A stretch of DNA of 56,019 bases, from positions 1 to 56,019 of the forward strand of contig JADGCS010000013.1 of assembly GCA_015228875.1 (NCBI GenBank). The letters run 5' to 3'. The notes below the pieces were generated by a model, which ran no database searches, was not told the DNA's origin, and worked only from the letters and a program-made list of their open reading frames with translations. This DNA is from Deltaproteobacteria bacterium (lineage in GTDB: Bacteria; UBA10199; JADGCS01). A program made the translations under genes and the position numbers. Below are positions 6,813 through 15,698 of the stretch, piece by piece; positions within the stretch are counted from its first letter, which is position 1, and every line of letters begins with the position of its first letter.

Positions 6813-8633
6813 TTGACCATTTTACAAAATCATCACATACGAAACATCGCGATCATCGCCCACGTTGATCATGGCAAGACAACACTTGTGGATTTTATGC
6901 TGCGGCAGGGCGGCGTTTTTGGCGCCAGACAACACGTGGGTGAGCGCGTGATGGACAATATGGATCTTGAGCGCGAACGTGGAATCACCATTGCCTCAAA
7001 AAACTGTTCACTTTTGTACGATAACATCAAGATCAATATCATCGACACCCCGGGGCACTCGGATTTTGGCGGAGAGGTTGAGCGCGGCCTTAAAATGGTT
7101 GATGGAGCGATTTTGCTGGTCGACGCCTCCGAAGGGCCTCTGCCACAGACACGGTTTGTTCTTAAAAAGGCGCTGGAGTCCAACATCAAGATTATTGTGG
7201 TCATCAACAAAATCGACAGAAAAGACGCGCGGCCGCAAGAGGTGCTTGATGACATCTACAATCTCTTTATCGATCTTGAAGCGGATGATGATCAAATCGA
7301 TTTTCCTGTATTGTACGCCGTGGGTCGTCAGGGTATTGCGCAGTACAGCCTTGATGACACAGGCGTGAATCTCGAGCCTCTCTTTAAATCAATCATCAAA
7401 GAAATACCTGCACCTTCGTATGACCCTGACGAACCTTTTCAAATGCTGGTGACCAATCTCGCTTATTCGGATTACGTGGGCAGGCTTGCCATTGGGCGTA
7501 TTTTTAACGGCAGTGTTCAAAAAAACGCGGAACTTGTCTGTGTGGGAAAGGACGGCCTCGCCCGAAGACTCAGGGTTTCAAGCCTTCAGGTTTATGAGGG
7601 CATTCATCTTCAAGAGGTGAAGGATGTTGCTCCCGGAGATATTATTATTCTCTCCGGTATCGACATGGTGGAGATTGGCGATACCATCTGCATGGCAGAG
7701 TCTCCAAAGGCCTTAAAAAGAATCAGTGTTGATGAGCCCACTGTGTCCATGCGGTTTATGATCAACACATCGCCGCTTGCAGGTCTTGAGGGGTCCATTG
7801 TTCAATCCAGAAAGATTGAAGAACGTCTTCAAAAGGAGATCCTTCACAATGTTGCGCTTCAGGTTGAACCCGGGCAGAACTCGGAGAGTTTTACAGTAAA
7901 GGGCCGCGGTGAATTTCAAATGGCCATTCTTGTCGAGACCATGAGACGGGAGGGCTTTGAGCTTTCGGTGGGACGGCCGGAGGTTATTTTCAAAGAGAAA
8001 GACGGGATCAGGCTCGAACCGATCGAGCATCTGTTTATCGATTGCCCCGACGAATTTATGGGCATCATTACCGAGAAAATTTCCTCAAGGCTGGGAAAAA
8101 TGATCAACATGATCAATCATGGATCGGGACGCGTGAGGATCGAGTTTTCAATCCCCAGCCGCGGCATGATCGGCTACAGAAGTCAGTTTATGACTGATAC
8201 CAAGGGGACGGGACTCATGAGTTCGTACCTGATGGGATTCGAGCCTTACCGCGGTCATGTAGCCTCACGTGTGAGCGGCGTTCTGGTTTCTGACCGTGCC
8301 GGCAGGGCGGTCCCCTACGCCTTGTTTAATCTTGAGCCGCGGGGCACACTCCTCATACAGCCGGGGACACCGGTTTACGAGGGGATGATTGTTGGAGAAC
8401 ACAATCGCCGGCAGGATATTAATGTCAACCCGTGCCGGGAAAAGAAGCTCTCCAACATGAGGGCCGCGGGCAAGGACGAAAATGTTGTTTTAAAACCCGT
8501 CTTGCCCATGACACTGGAGCGCGCGATCGAGTTTATTAAAAATGACGAAATCATCGAGGTCACCCCCAAAAGCATCAGAATTCGAAAAGCAATCTTAAAC
8601 CACTCGCAGAGGAAACACTCTGCTGAGTCTTGA
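6813..8633 (+). CDS. typA: Ribosome-associated GTPase TypA/BipA
   Basis: This 606-residue translational GTPase of the BipA/TypA family binds the 70S ribosome and helps ribosome assembly and stress adaptation. The G motifs are complete: AHVDHGKTTL (residues ~15-24), RGITI, DTPGHSDF and NKID. The C-terminal EF-G-like domains and the BipA-specific segment (SRGMIGYRSQFMTDTKGTG, then EHNRRQDINVNPCREKKLSN) are present, and the length is normal. The start is TTG. No ATG or GTG upstream fits, and a GGGAGA ribosome site lies inside the end of yjbQ, which supports TTG. Confidence 0.97.
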   Translation: MTILQNHHIRNIAIIAHVDHGKTTLVDFMLRQGGVFGARQHVGERVMDNMDLERERGITIASKNCSLLYDNIKINIIDTPGHSDFGGEVERGLKMVDGAILLVDASEGPLPQTRFVLKKALESNIKIIVVINKIDRKDARPQEVLDDIYNLFIDLEADDDQIDFPVLYAVGRQGIAQYSLDDTGVNLEPLFKSIIKEIPAPSYDPDEPFQMLVTNLAYSDYVGRLAIGRIFNGSVQKNAELVCVGKDGLARRLRVSSLQVYEGIHLQEVKDVAPGDIIILSGIDMVEIGDTICMAESPKALKRISVDEPTVSMRFMINTSPLAGLEGSIVQSRKIEERLQKEILHNVALQVEPGQNSESFTVKGRGEFQMAILVETMRREGFELSVGRPEVIFKEKDGIRLEPIEHLFIDCPDEFMGIITEKISSRLGKMINMINHGSGRVRIEFSIPSRGMIGYRSQFMTDTKGTGLMSSYLMGFEPYRGHVASRVSGVLVSDRAGRAVPYALFNLEPRGTLLIQPGTPVYEGMIVGEHNRRQDINVNPCREKKLSNMRAAGKDENVVLKPVLPMTLERAIEFIKNDEIIEVTPKSIRIRKAILNHSQRKHSAES

Positions 8634-8712
8634 GGCTGTTGATATCTCCCGTCGCTTAGGGTGGTTTATGTCGGTCAGTATAGAGTGTTTTACTTTCAGA
8701 CAGATCTGTTTG

Positions 8713-9795
8713 CTATCTCTGAATGTGATCGGGCGCAGGGGAAACACCTTGCTGGGCCTTGAGGTATTTTTGCCATTTCTTTTTGCTGCTTGTCTTGAGG
8801 GACTTGATAAACTGGTACATGTGTTTGACCTCGATACCGACAAAGGGGAAAAAACTGTGCGGGTCTCTGACCATGTTGACACCCATACCCCCTACAAAAA
8901 AATCTACAAAGGTAAAACCCAGCCCAAAAAAACCGTCGACCTTTGAGTCGGTGTATTTGTCAGTTCCCCCCTCGTAACGGTACTCGTATCTTCTGATGAG
9001 TCCCGCAGACATATTGAGTTTCCATGCGTGAAGGAATTTTCTGCCAAAACTGTATTTTTTTTCGGGGTCCATGTACCAGCCCACCGATGTTGTGAGTGAC
9101 AGCGAGATCATGGAGTTGCGTATGGTGTTATTGGGGTTGGGGATGTTGACATTGAGGGGGCTGATGATCGCGACATCGCCGTCCCAGATGGGACCCTTGC
9201 GGTGGTATCGAAAATAATAGGATGTTTTGATGACCTCGTTTTTTTTGTCGGTGAGTTTGATAATGACCACATCCCCCTCGTCGAGGGTGTAGTGGATTCC
9301 CAGTCCGTAGATGTAAAGCGTGTCTGTGATTGAGTTTTGTATGGCGTTTTCGAGGTCAAATATTTTTTTGTTTTGCTTGGTGTTAAAAAAACGCTCGGTA
9401 AATTTTTCGTCGATGTTTGAACCTTCTTCAAAAAGGGCGACTGAGCGCAGGTCTCCTTCGTGAAAGAGACCGAGTTCGATTGTGTAATCGCGTCGTGCTG
9501 TCTCGGACAGATAAATGGCGCCAAATTTGCCAATCACACAGGGTGTGTGTGTGCAGGGGTCTGCCGGCTGAAAGGCCCGGACGTTGTTTTTTTTGTAGCC
9601 CTTGTCAAATGAGACAAGGCCCTCCGGGTTTTTTGACTTGTTGGGGGATGCAAAGGCGTGAGAGGCAGACACAACGAGGAAAAAAGACAGCAACACAAGG
9701 CAGGTAAAATGGAGCGAGGATTTATGTGCTGCGTGTGACGCCACGCATTGTGTGATAGGTGAAATCAAAAACAAAAGTAAAGAGTTTTTTGCCAA
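8713..9795 (-). CDS. Exported hypothetical protein, possibly outer-membrane associated
   Basis: The family is not recognised. The 360-residue product carries a signal-peptide-like region: hydrophobic CLVLLSFFLVVSASHAFA ends near residue 49 with an AxA site. The mature part is rich in aromatic and alternating hydrophobic segments (SMISLSLTTSVGWYMD, DGFFGLGFTFVDFFVGGMGVN) that suggest beta strands, so an outer-membrane or periplasmic location is plausible (inference). The furthest start is TTG at 9795; a GTG at 9744 would give a more usual signal-peptide length. It lies 25 bases downstream of the TPR lipoprotein gene on the same strand, so the two may be co-transcribed. It converges with typA across an 79-base gap. 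Confidence 0.65.
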   Translation of the reverse strand: MAKNSLLLFLISPITQCVASHAAHKSSLHFTCLVLLSFFLVVSASHAFASPNKSKNPEGLVSFDKGYKKNNVRAFQPADPCTHTPCVIGKFGAIYLSETARRDYTIELGLFHEGDLRSVALFEEGSNIDEKFTERFFNTKQNKKIFDLENAIQNSITDTLYIYGLGIHYTLDEGDVVIIKLTDKKNEVIKTSYYFRYHRKGPIWDGDVAIISPLNVNIPNPNNTIRNSMISLSLTTSVGWYMDPEKKYSFGRKFLHAWKLNMSAGLIRRYEYRYEGGTDKYTDSKVDGFFGLGFTFVDFFVGGMGVNMVRDPHSFFPFVGIEVKHMYQFIKSLKTSSKKKWQKYLKAQQGVSPAPDHIQR

Positions 9796-9820
9796 AAAAC
9801 CGCGCGGTTATTTTTTGCGG

Positions 9821-10600
9821 TTATTTTTTCCAGAGGTTGTCCGTAGGCAGGTCCATTTCGGGCTTGTCGTTTGATAAGTGAATAGGTTTATCTTCCGCAT
9901 CGGGGTTGTCGGCTATCCTGTAATCTTTCTTGTTGAGGTAACCAATAGCCTGTAAATATCGTCTGGTCTTGTTGTATTTTTGTTTTATCCTTTCCTGCTG
10001 GATAAAAAATCCGGGATTGTCTTTAAGATTGTTTTCCCAGACGCGATAGGCGTTGATGAAAGAGGTGTGTGCGGCATCTGTTTTTTGGGCATCTATAAGC
10101 AGCACGCCAAGTGAGTAGTGGGCCAGGGCATGATCGGGCTTGATTTTGACTGTTTTTTCGAGGACCTTGATGGCCTCCTGATATTTGTGCAGATCGGTCA
10201 ACGCGAGCGCTTTGTGAAAATAGGCGTCTGCCATTTCAGGCTTGATGGTGATGGCCTTGTTAAAATGGGCAATGGCGTCATTGGCCTCACCCAGGCTTGC
10301 CAGGATAAGCCCCTTGTCAAAATACACCCTTTCCGAATGGGGATCGAGTTGAATGGCCTTTTCCAGAAGGTCGAGGGATTCGTACCTGTTGTCCTGCAGA
10401 AGGAGCTTGGTGGCCTCGCTAAGATAGTATTCCCTACCCTGTTGTTTTTTTTCCTTACATTCTGATATTTGTTTCTGTGTGGACAGCTCGTCGCATTTAA
10501 ATGCGGCCAGTTCAAGTGAGGACCCCTTGTTGTCACAGGCAGAGAGGCAGGATGCCATGAGGATAAAAAAAATCAGTGTGTATGAGTGACTGTGGTTCAT
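9821..10600 (-). CDS. TPR-repeat lipoprotein
   Basis: This 259-residue lipoprotein starts with a type II signal peptide and lipobox LSAC, giving lipidated Cys22. At least three tetratricopeptide repeats follow (about 70-185): ESLDLLEKAIQLDPHSERVY, DAIAHFNKAITIKPEMADAY and EAIKVLEKTVKIKPDHALAH. TPR arrays are protein-docking scaffolds, so it is probably a membrane-anchored assembly factor, perhaps for the exported protein encoded 25 bases downstream (inference). The C-terminal ~60 residues are charged and non-repetitive. The ATG start is clear. Confidence 0.85.
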   Translation of the reverse strand: MNHSHSYTLIFFILMASCLSACDNKGSSLELAAFKCDELSTQKQISECKEKKQQGREYYLSEATKLLLQDNRYESLDLLEKAIQLDPHSERVYFDKGLILASLGEANDAIAHFNKAITIKPEMADAYFHKALALTDLHKYQEAIKVLEKTVKIKPDHALAHYSLGVLLIDAQKTDAAHTSFINAYRVWENNLKDNPGFFIQQERIKQKYNKTRRYLQAIGYLNKKDYRIADNPDAEDKPIHLSNDKPEMDLPTDNLWKK

Positions 10601-10646
10601 ACAGGGTATGGGCCATTATATCTCATTTCTGTGGTTGTGTAAATAT

Positions 10647-10736
10647 ATGTATAGGAATTTCAAAGTTAACAGAGCGCGGGTGCGTACCTCGCATGACGAG
10701 GAAACTCAACCGCGTCAAAATCAAGTTAGTAACTTG
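10647..10736 (+). repeat. Family B structured repeat, copy B2
   Basis: This copy is nearly identical to B1: the left arm starts ATGTATAGGAATTTC, the GCGCGG/CCGCGT stem is present, and it ends in CAAGTTAGTAACTTG (10722-10736). It lies between the divergent starts of the TPR lipoprotein and the CobW-type GTPase. Its final TTG is in frame with the GTPase and would give a false extended start. Confidence 0.85.
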
Positions 10737-10774
10737 TGCCTTTTTTTTTGATATGCCGCAATAGGTTGCCCCTT

Positions 10775-11704
10775 ATGAAAACAATAAAAAAACACATCCC
10801 GGTGACGTTGGTTACCGGTTTTTTGGGGAGTGGCAAGACCACCCTTGTTAACCGTATATTGTCCGAGGCACATGGGCTGAGGGTGGCGCTCATCATCAAC
10901 GAGTTTGGGGAGATTGGCATTGATGACAGCCTTATCAAAGGTACGCAGGATTTTGTGCAGATGGATAACGGGTGTCTCTGCTGTGTTTTAAGTGAAGAAC
11001 TGGTTTTACTCATAGCAAAGTTAAAACAAAGGACAGATTTTGATGCCGTTGTCCTTGAAACGACCGGTATTGCCGATCCCCTGCCGATTGCGTGGCCTTT
11101 TTTGCGCGAGGAATTTGAAGACACGTTTCGTTTTGCAGGTATTGTGACCGTTGTTGACTGCCTGCATCTGGACGCGATGTTGTCAGCCGCCGCAGAGACA
11201 AAGATGCAGATCGAACGGGCAGATTATCTGTACCTTTCCAAAACAGACCTCTGCGACAGGCAGGCTGTTGAGGATGTAAAAAAACGGCTTGAGTCTCTCA
11301 ATGACAATGCGCGCTTTGTGATGAGTGACGATCCTCAGTGGTTTAAACTCATTTTCGAGGGTGACGTGCAACGGGTGAATCCAGAAGACAGTCATTTAAA
11401 GGCACACCGACACACGCACGGCAGTGAGGGGTTTTGTTCCCTTTCTGTTCCGTTAAAAGACAAAAAAATAAAATTTGAAAGGATGGAGGATTTTTTTGAG
11501 GGCCTGCCCAAAGAGGTCTTTCGCGCAAAGGCGATCTTTAAAAACGCTGATGACGATCGAATGACTGTGATGCATTTTGTCTGCGGCAGGGTGGACTTTT
11601 ACGATTACGACAGTGAGCGGTTAAGGGGAGAACCGGCTGCGGTCTTTATTGGCAAAGGGTTTGATCCGGGGGAACTTAAGGCGTTATTTGAAAAGGCTGT
11701 TTAG
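10775..11704 (+). CDS. CobW/COG0523 family metallochaperone GTPase
   Basis: This is a 309-residue G3E-family GTPase. Walker A is GFLGSGKTT (residues 15-23), the metal-binding CxCC motif is CLCC (67-70), and the switch/Walker B region reads ETTGIADP; the base-recognition motif SKTDL follows. The C-terminal CobW_C domain (about 215-305) is short, with a His-containing linker (HRHTHGS). COG0523 proteins load zinc, nickel, iron or cobalt into client proteins; the metal cannot be told here. Two B12-dependent enzyme subunits are encoded later in the window, but nothing links them directly. The ATG at 10775 is chosen because the longer frame runs into repeat B2. Confidence 0.9.
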   Translation: MKTIKKHIPVTLVTGFLGSGKTTLVNRILSEAHGLRVALIINEFGEIGIDDSLIKGTQDFVQMDNGCLCCVLSEELVLLIAKLKQRTDFDAVVLETTGIADPLPIAWPFLREEFEDTFRFAGIVTVVDCLHLDAMLSAAAETKMQIERADYLYLSKTDLCDRQAVEDVKKRLESLNDNARFVMSDDPQWFKLIFEGDVQRVNPEDSHLKAHRHTHGSEGFCSLSVPLKDKKIKFERMEDFFEGLPKEVFRAKAIFKNADDDRMTVMHFVCGRVDFYDYDSERLRGEPAAVFIGKGFDPGELKALFEKAV

Positions 11705-11741
11705 TTGGTTTGTTTGTTGGTTTTAATGCCGTGTTTAATGA

Positions 11742-12503
11742 TCAACGACACGCATCGTGTGTGATGTTGATTTCTTCGAGGCAATCGCAGGGGTGGATGC
11801 CATCCCTGATGAGAGGGTTTGCCGTAAGATACCCCGCGAGGTAAAAGTTGTTATGCATCTGGCAGAAAACAGCGGGGGGGGAGGGCGCTGTCGCATCAAA
11901 GGCCGAACAGGCGGCGTGATCCTGGCCGTAGGCGCCCAGTGTGTTCAAGATTGAAACATCAGCGTTTGTGTCTCCGTAGACAGAGCCCGGGTTTGAGAGG
12001 GAGTTGATGTTGTCGGAGTCGTTATTGATCACCCCAAGAAAAAAATTGTCGCAGCTGACAAGGTAATAGAGGCAGTCGGGGTTGGAGAGTGTGGCCTGCT
12101 CCGGCATACTGAGAGTCTGTGGTGTTATGTAAAGGGGTTGAGACAGCGGCAGAGTGGCGGCAGGCAACGTTGCAGGGATGTCTGTAGACGGCTTGACAAG
12201 GTTGCCGATGGTTTCGTCGGTATCATCAGCATCGCAGGGGACGCCGCTTCCGTCCTCGTCCAGATCGACCTGACTGGGATTATACGTAAAGACGCAGTTG
12301 TCGGCACTGTCTGCAATGCAGTCGCTGTCGGCGTCTTCCTGCGGGTCCTCGGTTGGGCCGCAGTTTTCACTGCCCTTGCACGAGGGGAGTAAGAGAATCA
12401 GCAGGGTGAGCGAGGTCACCATGCAAAAACAAACAAAACCTCGCTCAATCAATTTTGAAATCCTGAGGTGTAAATATTTTTTTACAGGCAGTTTATTTTT
12501 CAT
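11742..12503 (-). CDS. Lipoprotein with thrombospondin type-3-like repeat
   Basis: This 253-residue product has an N-terminal hydrophobic segment ending in a lipobox (LLPSC, Cys ~42). A calcium-binding TSP3-type motif follows at about 55-95 (DADSDCIADSADNC, then PSQVDLDEDGSGVPCDADD). The remaining ~150 residues are Asn/Ser/Pro-rich with several Cys and no known domain. The start overlaps the end of the upstream TSP3 lipoprotein by 11 bases, so the two form an operon and probably arose by duplication of the TSP3 module. It is likely surface or periplasmic and binds calcium (inference). Confidence 0.8.
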   Translation of the reverse strand: MKNKLPVKKYLHLRISKLIERGFVCFCMVTSLTLLILLLPSCKGSENCGPTEDPQEDADSDCIADSADNCVFTYNPSQVDLDEDGSGVPCDADDTDETIGNLVKPSTDIPATLPAATLPLSQPLYITPQTLSMPEQATLSNPDCLYYLVSCDNFFLGVINNDSDNINSLSNPGSVYGDTNADVSILNTLGAYGQDHAACSAFDATAPSPPAVFCQMHNNFYLAGYLTANPLIRDGIHPCDCLEEINITHDACR

Positions 12504-13002
12504 ACAAACTCATGCAGGTCTCATCCGGACTGGAACAGTAAACCATGTAATCGTCGGGTTGATAAATCAGCAGACAGTCTTGAGAGATGTTTGCGTCCGG
12601 TGAGATATTAAAACTGACGCTATCCCCTATTGAGAGATGATCGATGTTGGTTGTACAGGTTGTTTTGGAAAGCGCGTAATCGCCTTCGATAGACGTGTTT
12701 AAAGAAGTGTCCTCGACGATTTTGTAATGACCCGACAGGTTTAACTCGGGCTCATCGATCAGGCTGATCCCCGCGGTCAAGTCGTCGGTGTCATCATTGT
12801 CGCAGGTTGAACCCACGCCATCGTCATCGCCATCGTATTGATCGGGATTAAACCAGCCCAGGCAGTTATCGGCTGTGTCTGCGACGCAGTCCGAATCGTC
12901 GTCGTCAAGAAAGTTGGCACTCGCGGCACATTGATTTCCGGAACAGGATAATTGAATGATAAACAAGAAAAAAAACGGGAAGAGGCAGATTATTTTTTTC
13001 AT
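12493..13002 (-). CDS. Small lipoprotein with thrombospondin type-3-like repeat
   Basis: This 169-residue protein starts with signal peptide MKKIICLFPFFFLFIIQLSC and lipidated Cys20. An Asp-rich TSP3 unit follows at about 33-75 (DDDDSDCVADTADNC, DGDDDGVGSTCDNDDTDD), where the aspartates would bind calcium and the cysteines pair. The C-terminal ~90 residues are predicted beta-rich and contain four more Cys; no family is recognised. It is the first gene of a two-gene operon with the next TSP3 lipoprotein. Repeat A4 lies between its start and gpmI on the other strand. Confidence 0.8.
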   Translation of the reverse strand: MKKIICLFPFFFLFIIQLSCSGNQCAASANFLDDDDSDCVADTADNCLGWFNPDQYDGDDDGVGSTCDNDDTDDLTAGISLIDEPELNLSGHYKIVEDTSLNTSIEGDYALSKTTCTTNIDHLSIGDSVSFNISPDANISQDCLLIYQPDDYMVYCSSPDETCMSLYEK

Positions 13003-13065
13003 ATTAAAATGATATGTTTTTTTGGCCCCATATTACACCATTTTCAAAAAAAATCAAAGCTTTTA

Positions 13066-13153
13066 GAACCTTAGAAGGTTTTTTCTACGCGTTTTGGCAC
13101 CAATATTTCATGTGGTGCCAGCTCGCGTAGTGTTCTGCGCTTTATGCGGGTTA
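13066..13153 (-). repeat. Family A structured repeat, copy A4
   Basis: Palindrome AACCTTAGAAGGTT (13067-13080), then CTACGCG (13085-13091) paired with CGCGTAG (13124-13130), then GCGCTTTATGCGGG. The inner stem is the best preserved of the family: GGCACCA pairs with TGGTGCC. It sits in the divergent intergenic region between the TSP3 lipoprotein operon and gpmI. Confidence 0.85.
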
Positions 13154-13192
13154 TATGTTGTTATTGTTATTAAAATTGTATAGGTCGCCCGT

Positions 13193-14758
13193 ATGATAAA
13201 ACACGCACAAGGTCATGGCCCGCTGGTGCTTATTATTCTTGATGGCTGGGGCATGCGCGCAGAAAAGCAGCATAATGGTATTGCACTGGCTCACAAACCC
13301 TTTTTTGATGCACTCTGGAGGGACTACCCGCACACGCTGATCGACGGCTCAGGCCCTGCAGTGGGGCTTCCCAAGGGGGTTATGGGTAATTCCGAGGTCG
13401 GGCACATGAACCTGGGGGCGGGGCGTATTGTGTACACGGGGCTTTCGCAAATCTATACTGCAATCGAGAACGGGGAGTTTTTTAAAAACGAGGTCTTGCT
13501 TGGGGCCGTCAGGCAGGCAAACAATTATCAGGGCCGGCTGCATCTTATGGGTCTGTTGTCAGACGGGGCGGTTCATTCGCATCTCGATCACCTTTATGCA
13601 ATGCTTGAGATTGCAAAACAAAATAACGTCCGCGATGTTGTGATTCACTGTTTTATGGACGGGCGTGACACACCACCCAAAGATGGTATCAAATACATCA
13701 CCCAGCTTGAGGACCAAATAAAATCTATCGGTGTGGGCAGGATAGGCTCTGTGTCCGGGCGGTACTACGCGATGGATCGCGACCAACGGTGGGACAGGGT
13801 TGAGACTGCGTTTTTAGCCATTTGCGGCAGGGCAGACAGCAAGACAAGTGATTACAAGGCCTACATGCAGTCCTCTTACGACAGGGGTGAGGGGGATGAG
13901 TTTATCAAACCTGTGACGGTGGTTGGTGACGACGGACAACCGCTCACGGTTGTTGATGCGCGTGATGCAATGATCTTTTACAACTTCAGGGCCGATCGGG
14001 CCCGCGAGATCACACGGGCCTTTGTTGATAAAAACTTTGAGGGGTTTGACCGCAAAGGACAACAACTCCCCGCTGTTTTTGTGTGTGCCTCACCCTACGA
14101 CAAGACCATTGAGGCCCCCATTGCCTTTGAGCCTGTGTATCCCAAAAATATTTTTCCGGAGATTCTTTCAAACAAGGGGGTCAGGCAACTCAGAATCGCA
14201 GAGACAGAAAAATACGCCCATGTGACTTTTTTCTTTAACGGCGGGCGTGATGTCCTGTTTGAGGGTGAAGAGAGAGAACTGATTCCCTCACCCAAGGTGG
14301 CGACTTACGATCTTATGCCCGAGATGAGCGCGTTTAAGGTCAAGGACAAACTCATCGAACATTTAAAATCACAAAAATATGGTGTGGTGATCTGTAATCT
14401 TGCCAATGCCGACATGGTGGGACACACCGCTGTTCCAAAGGCCATTATTAAAGCTGTAGAGGTGGTAGACCGCTGCCTGTCCGAAATCATTCCGGTTGTT
14501 TTAAGCTGCGGGGGCAAGGCCCTTGTGATCTCTGATCACGGGAATGCCGAAGAAATGGTCGATAAGCACGGCGAACCCATGACTGCACACACCACCAACC
14601 TTGTCCCTTGTATCCTTGTTTCAAAAGAGCATGCAGGCGTACGTTTGAGCGATGGCGGCAGACTCTGTGATGTTGCCCCCACCATGCTGGCCCTTATGGG
14701 GCTTGAGGTCCCAAAAGAAATGACGGGGAAGAATCTTGTGATCAGCCCTGATCCCTGA
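13193..14758 (+). CDS. gpmI: 2,3-bisphosphoglycerate-independent phosphoglycerate mutase
   Basis: This 521-residue cofactor-independent enzyme interconverts 3- and 2-phosphoglycerate in glycolysis and gluconeogenesis, using two manganese ions. It belongs to the alkaline-phosphatase superfamily. The metal-binding LDGWG is at residues 16-20, the nucleophile is Ser67 in GNSEVGH, and downstream motifs include FMDGRDTPP, SGRYYAMDRD, FFNGG and the metal ligands in NLANADMVGHT and ISDHGNAEEM. The length is normal for the family. The ATG follows repeat A4 by 39 bases. No other glycolysis gene is adjacent. Confidence 0.97.
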   Translation: MIKHAQGHGPLVLIILDGWGMRAEKQHNGIALAHKPFFDALWRDYPHTLIDGSGPAVGLPKGVMGNSEVGHMNLGAGRIVYTGLSQIYTAIENGEFFKNEVLLGAVRQANNYQGRLHLMGLLSDGAVHSHLDHLYAMLEIAKQNNVRDVVIHCFMDGRDTPPKDGIKYITQLEDQIKSIGVGRIGSVSGRYYAMDRDQRWDRVETAFLAICGRADSKTSDYKAYMQSSYDRGEGDEFIKPVTVVGDDGQPLTVVDARDAMIFYNFRADRAREITRAFVDKNFEGFDRKGQQLPAVFVCASPYDKTIEAPIAFEPVYPKNIFPEILSNKGVRQLRIAETEKYAHVTFFFNGGRDVLFEGEERELIPSPKVATYDLMPEMSAFKVKDKLIEHLKSQKYGVVICNLANADMVGHTAVPKAIIKAVEVVDRCLSEIIPVVLSCGGKALVISDHGNAEEMVDKHGEPMTAHTTNLVPCILVSKEHAGVRLSDGGRLCDVAPTMLALMGLEVPKEMTGKNLVISPDP

Positions 14759-14833
14759 ACCGGGGAAAAGGGTGGTTGATGGCTAAAGGCTGGGGGCTAA
14801 GGTTTTTTCGCTCTTCGTTCACGTTGTTCGTTC

Positions 14834-14923
14834 ATGTATAGGAATTTCAAAGTCGACAGAGCGCGGGTGCATTCCTCGCAAAATGGAGGAATTCAACCGT
14901 GTCAAAGTCAAGTTGGTAACTTG
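14834..14923 (+). repeat. Family B structured repeat, copy B3
   Basis: This copy starts ATGTATAGGAATTTC and ends in CAAGTTGGTAACTTG (14909-14923). Its tip hairpin reads TTCCTC/GAGGAA, whereas B1 has CTCG/CGAG at the same place; pairing is kept with a different sequence. It lies between gpmI and comF and ends 25 bases before the comF start. Confidence 0.85.
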
Positions 14924-14948
14924 TTCGTTTTTTTGGGGCTCATTGCTG

Positions 14949-15635
14949 ATGCTTGATTATTTTTTTCCACGTACTTGTTTTTTGTGTTCGGCGGCTGGGG
15001 ATGATCTCTGCGTGCATTGCCAACAAAAACTTAAGGTGATCTGTCGCGGTGTTTTCTGTACTGTCTGCGGCAAACCTTTTACAGCGGGGCTTAAGCCTCA
15101 TCCCTGTTCTGACTGTACAAAAGACCCGCCGGCCTACGACAGACATCGTTCCATTTTTTTGTTTGATGAGAACATAAAAAAGCTGGTCCATCAATTTAAG
15201 TATCAGGGTGATTTTGGAATCAAAAGGATTATACCGGAATTTTTTGGGGCGGTTGCAGCAGAAATTCCCCCTGCCGATATCATCATTCCCGTCCCGTTGC
15301 ATGTCAACAGACTGCGTTCACGGGGGTATAACCAGAGCCTTGTACTGGCGCGTGTCTTTGGCAAACTTCTTTGCAGAAAAGTGGGACCGCGTGTTTTAAA
15401 AAGGGTAAAAGACACACCCACGCAGACAGGTCTTGACAGGAGACAGCGTGAGCAGAATCTTAAAAAGGCATTTGGGATTTCGGGCAAGCATGACGTCGGC
15501 GGAAAAAAAATATTGTTGGTTGATGACGTGCACACAACTGGAGTAACATTAAATGCGGCGGCATCGGTGCTCAAATCATTTGGAGCGGGAGAGGTTTATG
15601 CCTTGACCCTTGCGTTTGTTCCGTCAGGGTTTTAA
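14949..15635 (+). CDS. comF: ComF family phosphoribosyltransferase-like protein
   Basis: This 228-residue protein has an N-terminal zinc-ribbon-like region with paired cysteines (CFLC, CVHC, CTVCGKPF, CSDC) and a C-terminal phosphoribosyltransferase fold. The PRPP loop is KKILLVDDVHTTGVTL, and the ComF signature PVPLHVNRLRSRGYNQS is present. ComF/GntX proteins are linked to DNA uptake and replication-fork processes; the enzymatic substrate is unknown. An open frame runs upstream to 14883, but that part is repeat B3, so the ATG at 14949 is chosen although its ribosome site is weak. A terminator-like hairpin spans its stop codon. Confidence 0.9.
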   Translation: MLDYFFPRTCFLCSAAGDDLCVHCQQKLKVICRGVFCTVCGKPFTAGLKPHPCSDCTKDPPAYDRHRSIFLFDENIKKLVHQFKYQGDFGIKRIIPEFFGAVAAEIPPADIIIPVPLHVNRLRSRGYNQSLVLARVFGKLLCRKVGPRVLKRVKDTPTQTGLDRRQREQNLKKAFGISGKHDVGGKKILLVDDVHTTGVTLNAAASVLKSFGAGEVYALTLAFVPSGF

Positions 15636-15657
15636 ACCCCTGTCATTTTTTTTTTTT
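15624..15657 (+). terminator. Rho-independent terminator of comF
   Basis: The hairpin CAGGGTTT-T-AAACCCCTG has one bulged C and is followed within three bases by a run of twelve T. The comF stop codon lies inside the hairpin loop. It should separate comF from the downstream suhB-like gene. Confidence 0.75.
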
Positions 15658-15698
15658 GGCGCCTGCCAGAAACCAGAACATCAGGAGGGATATCCGTT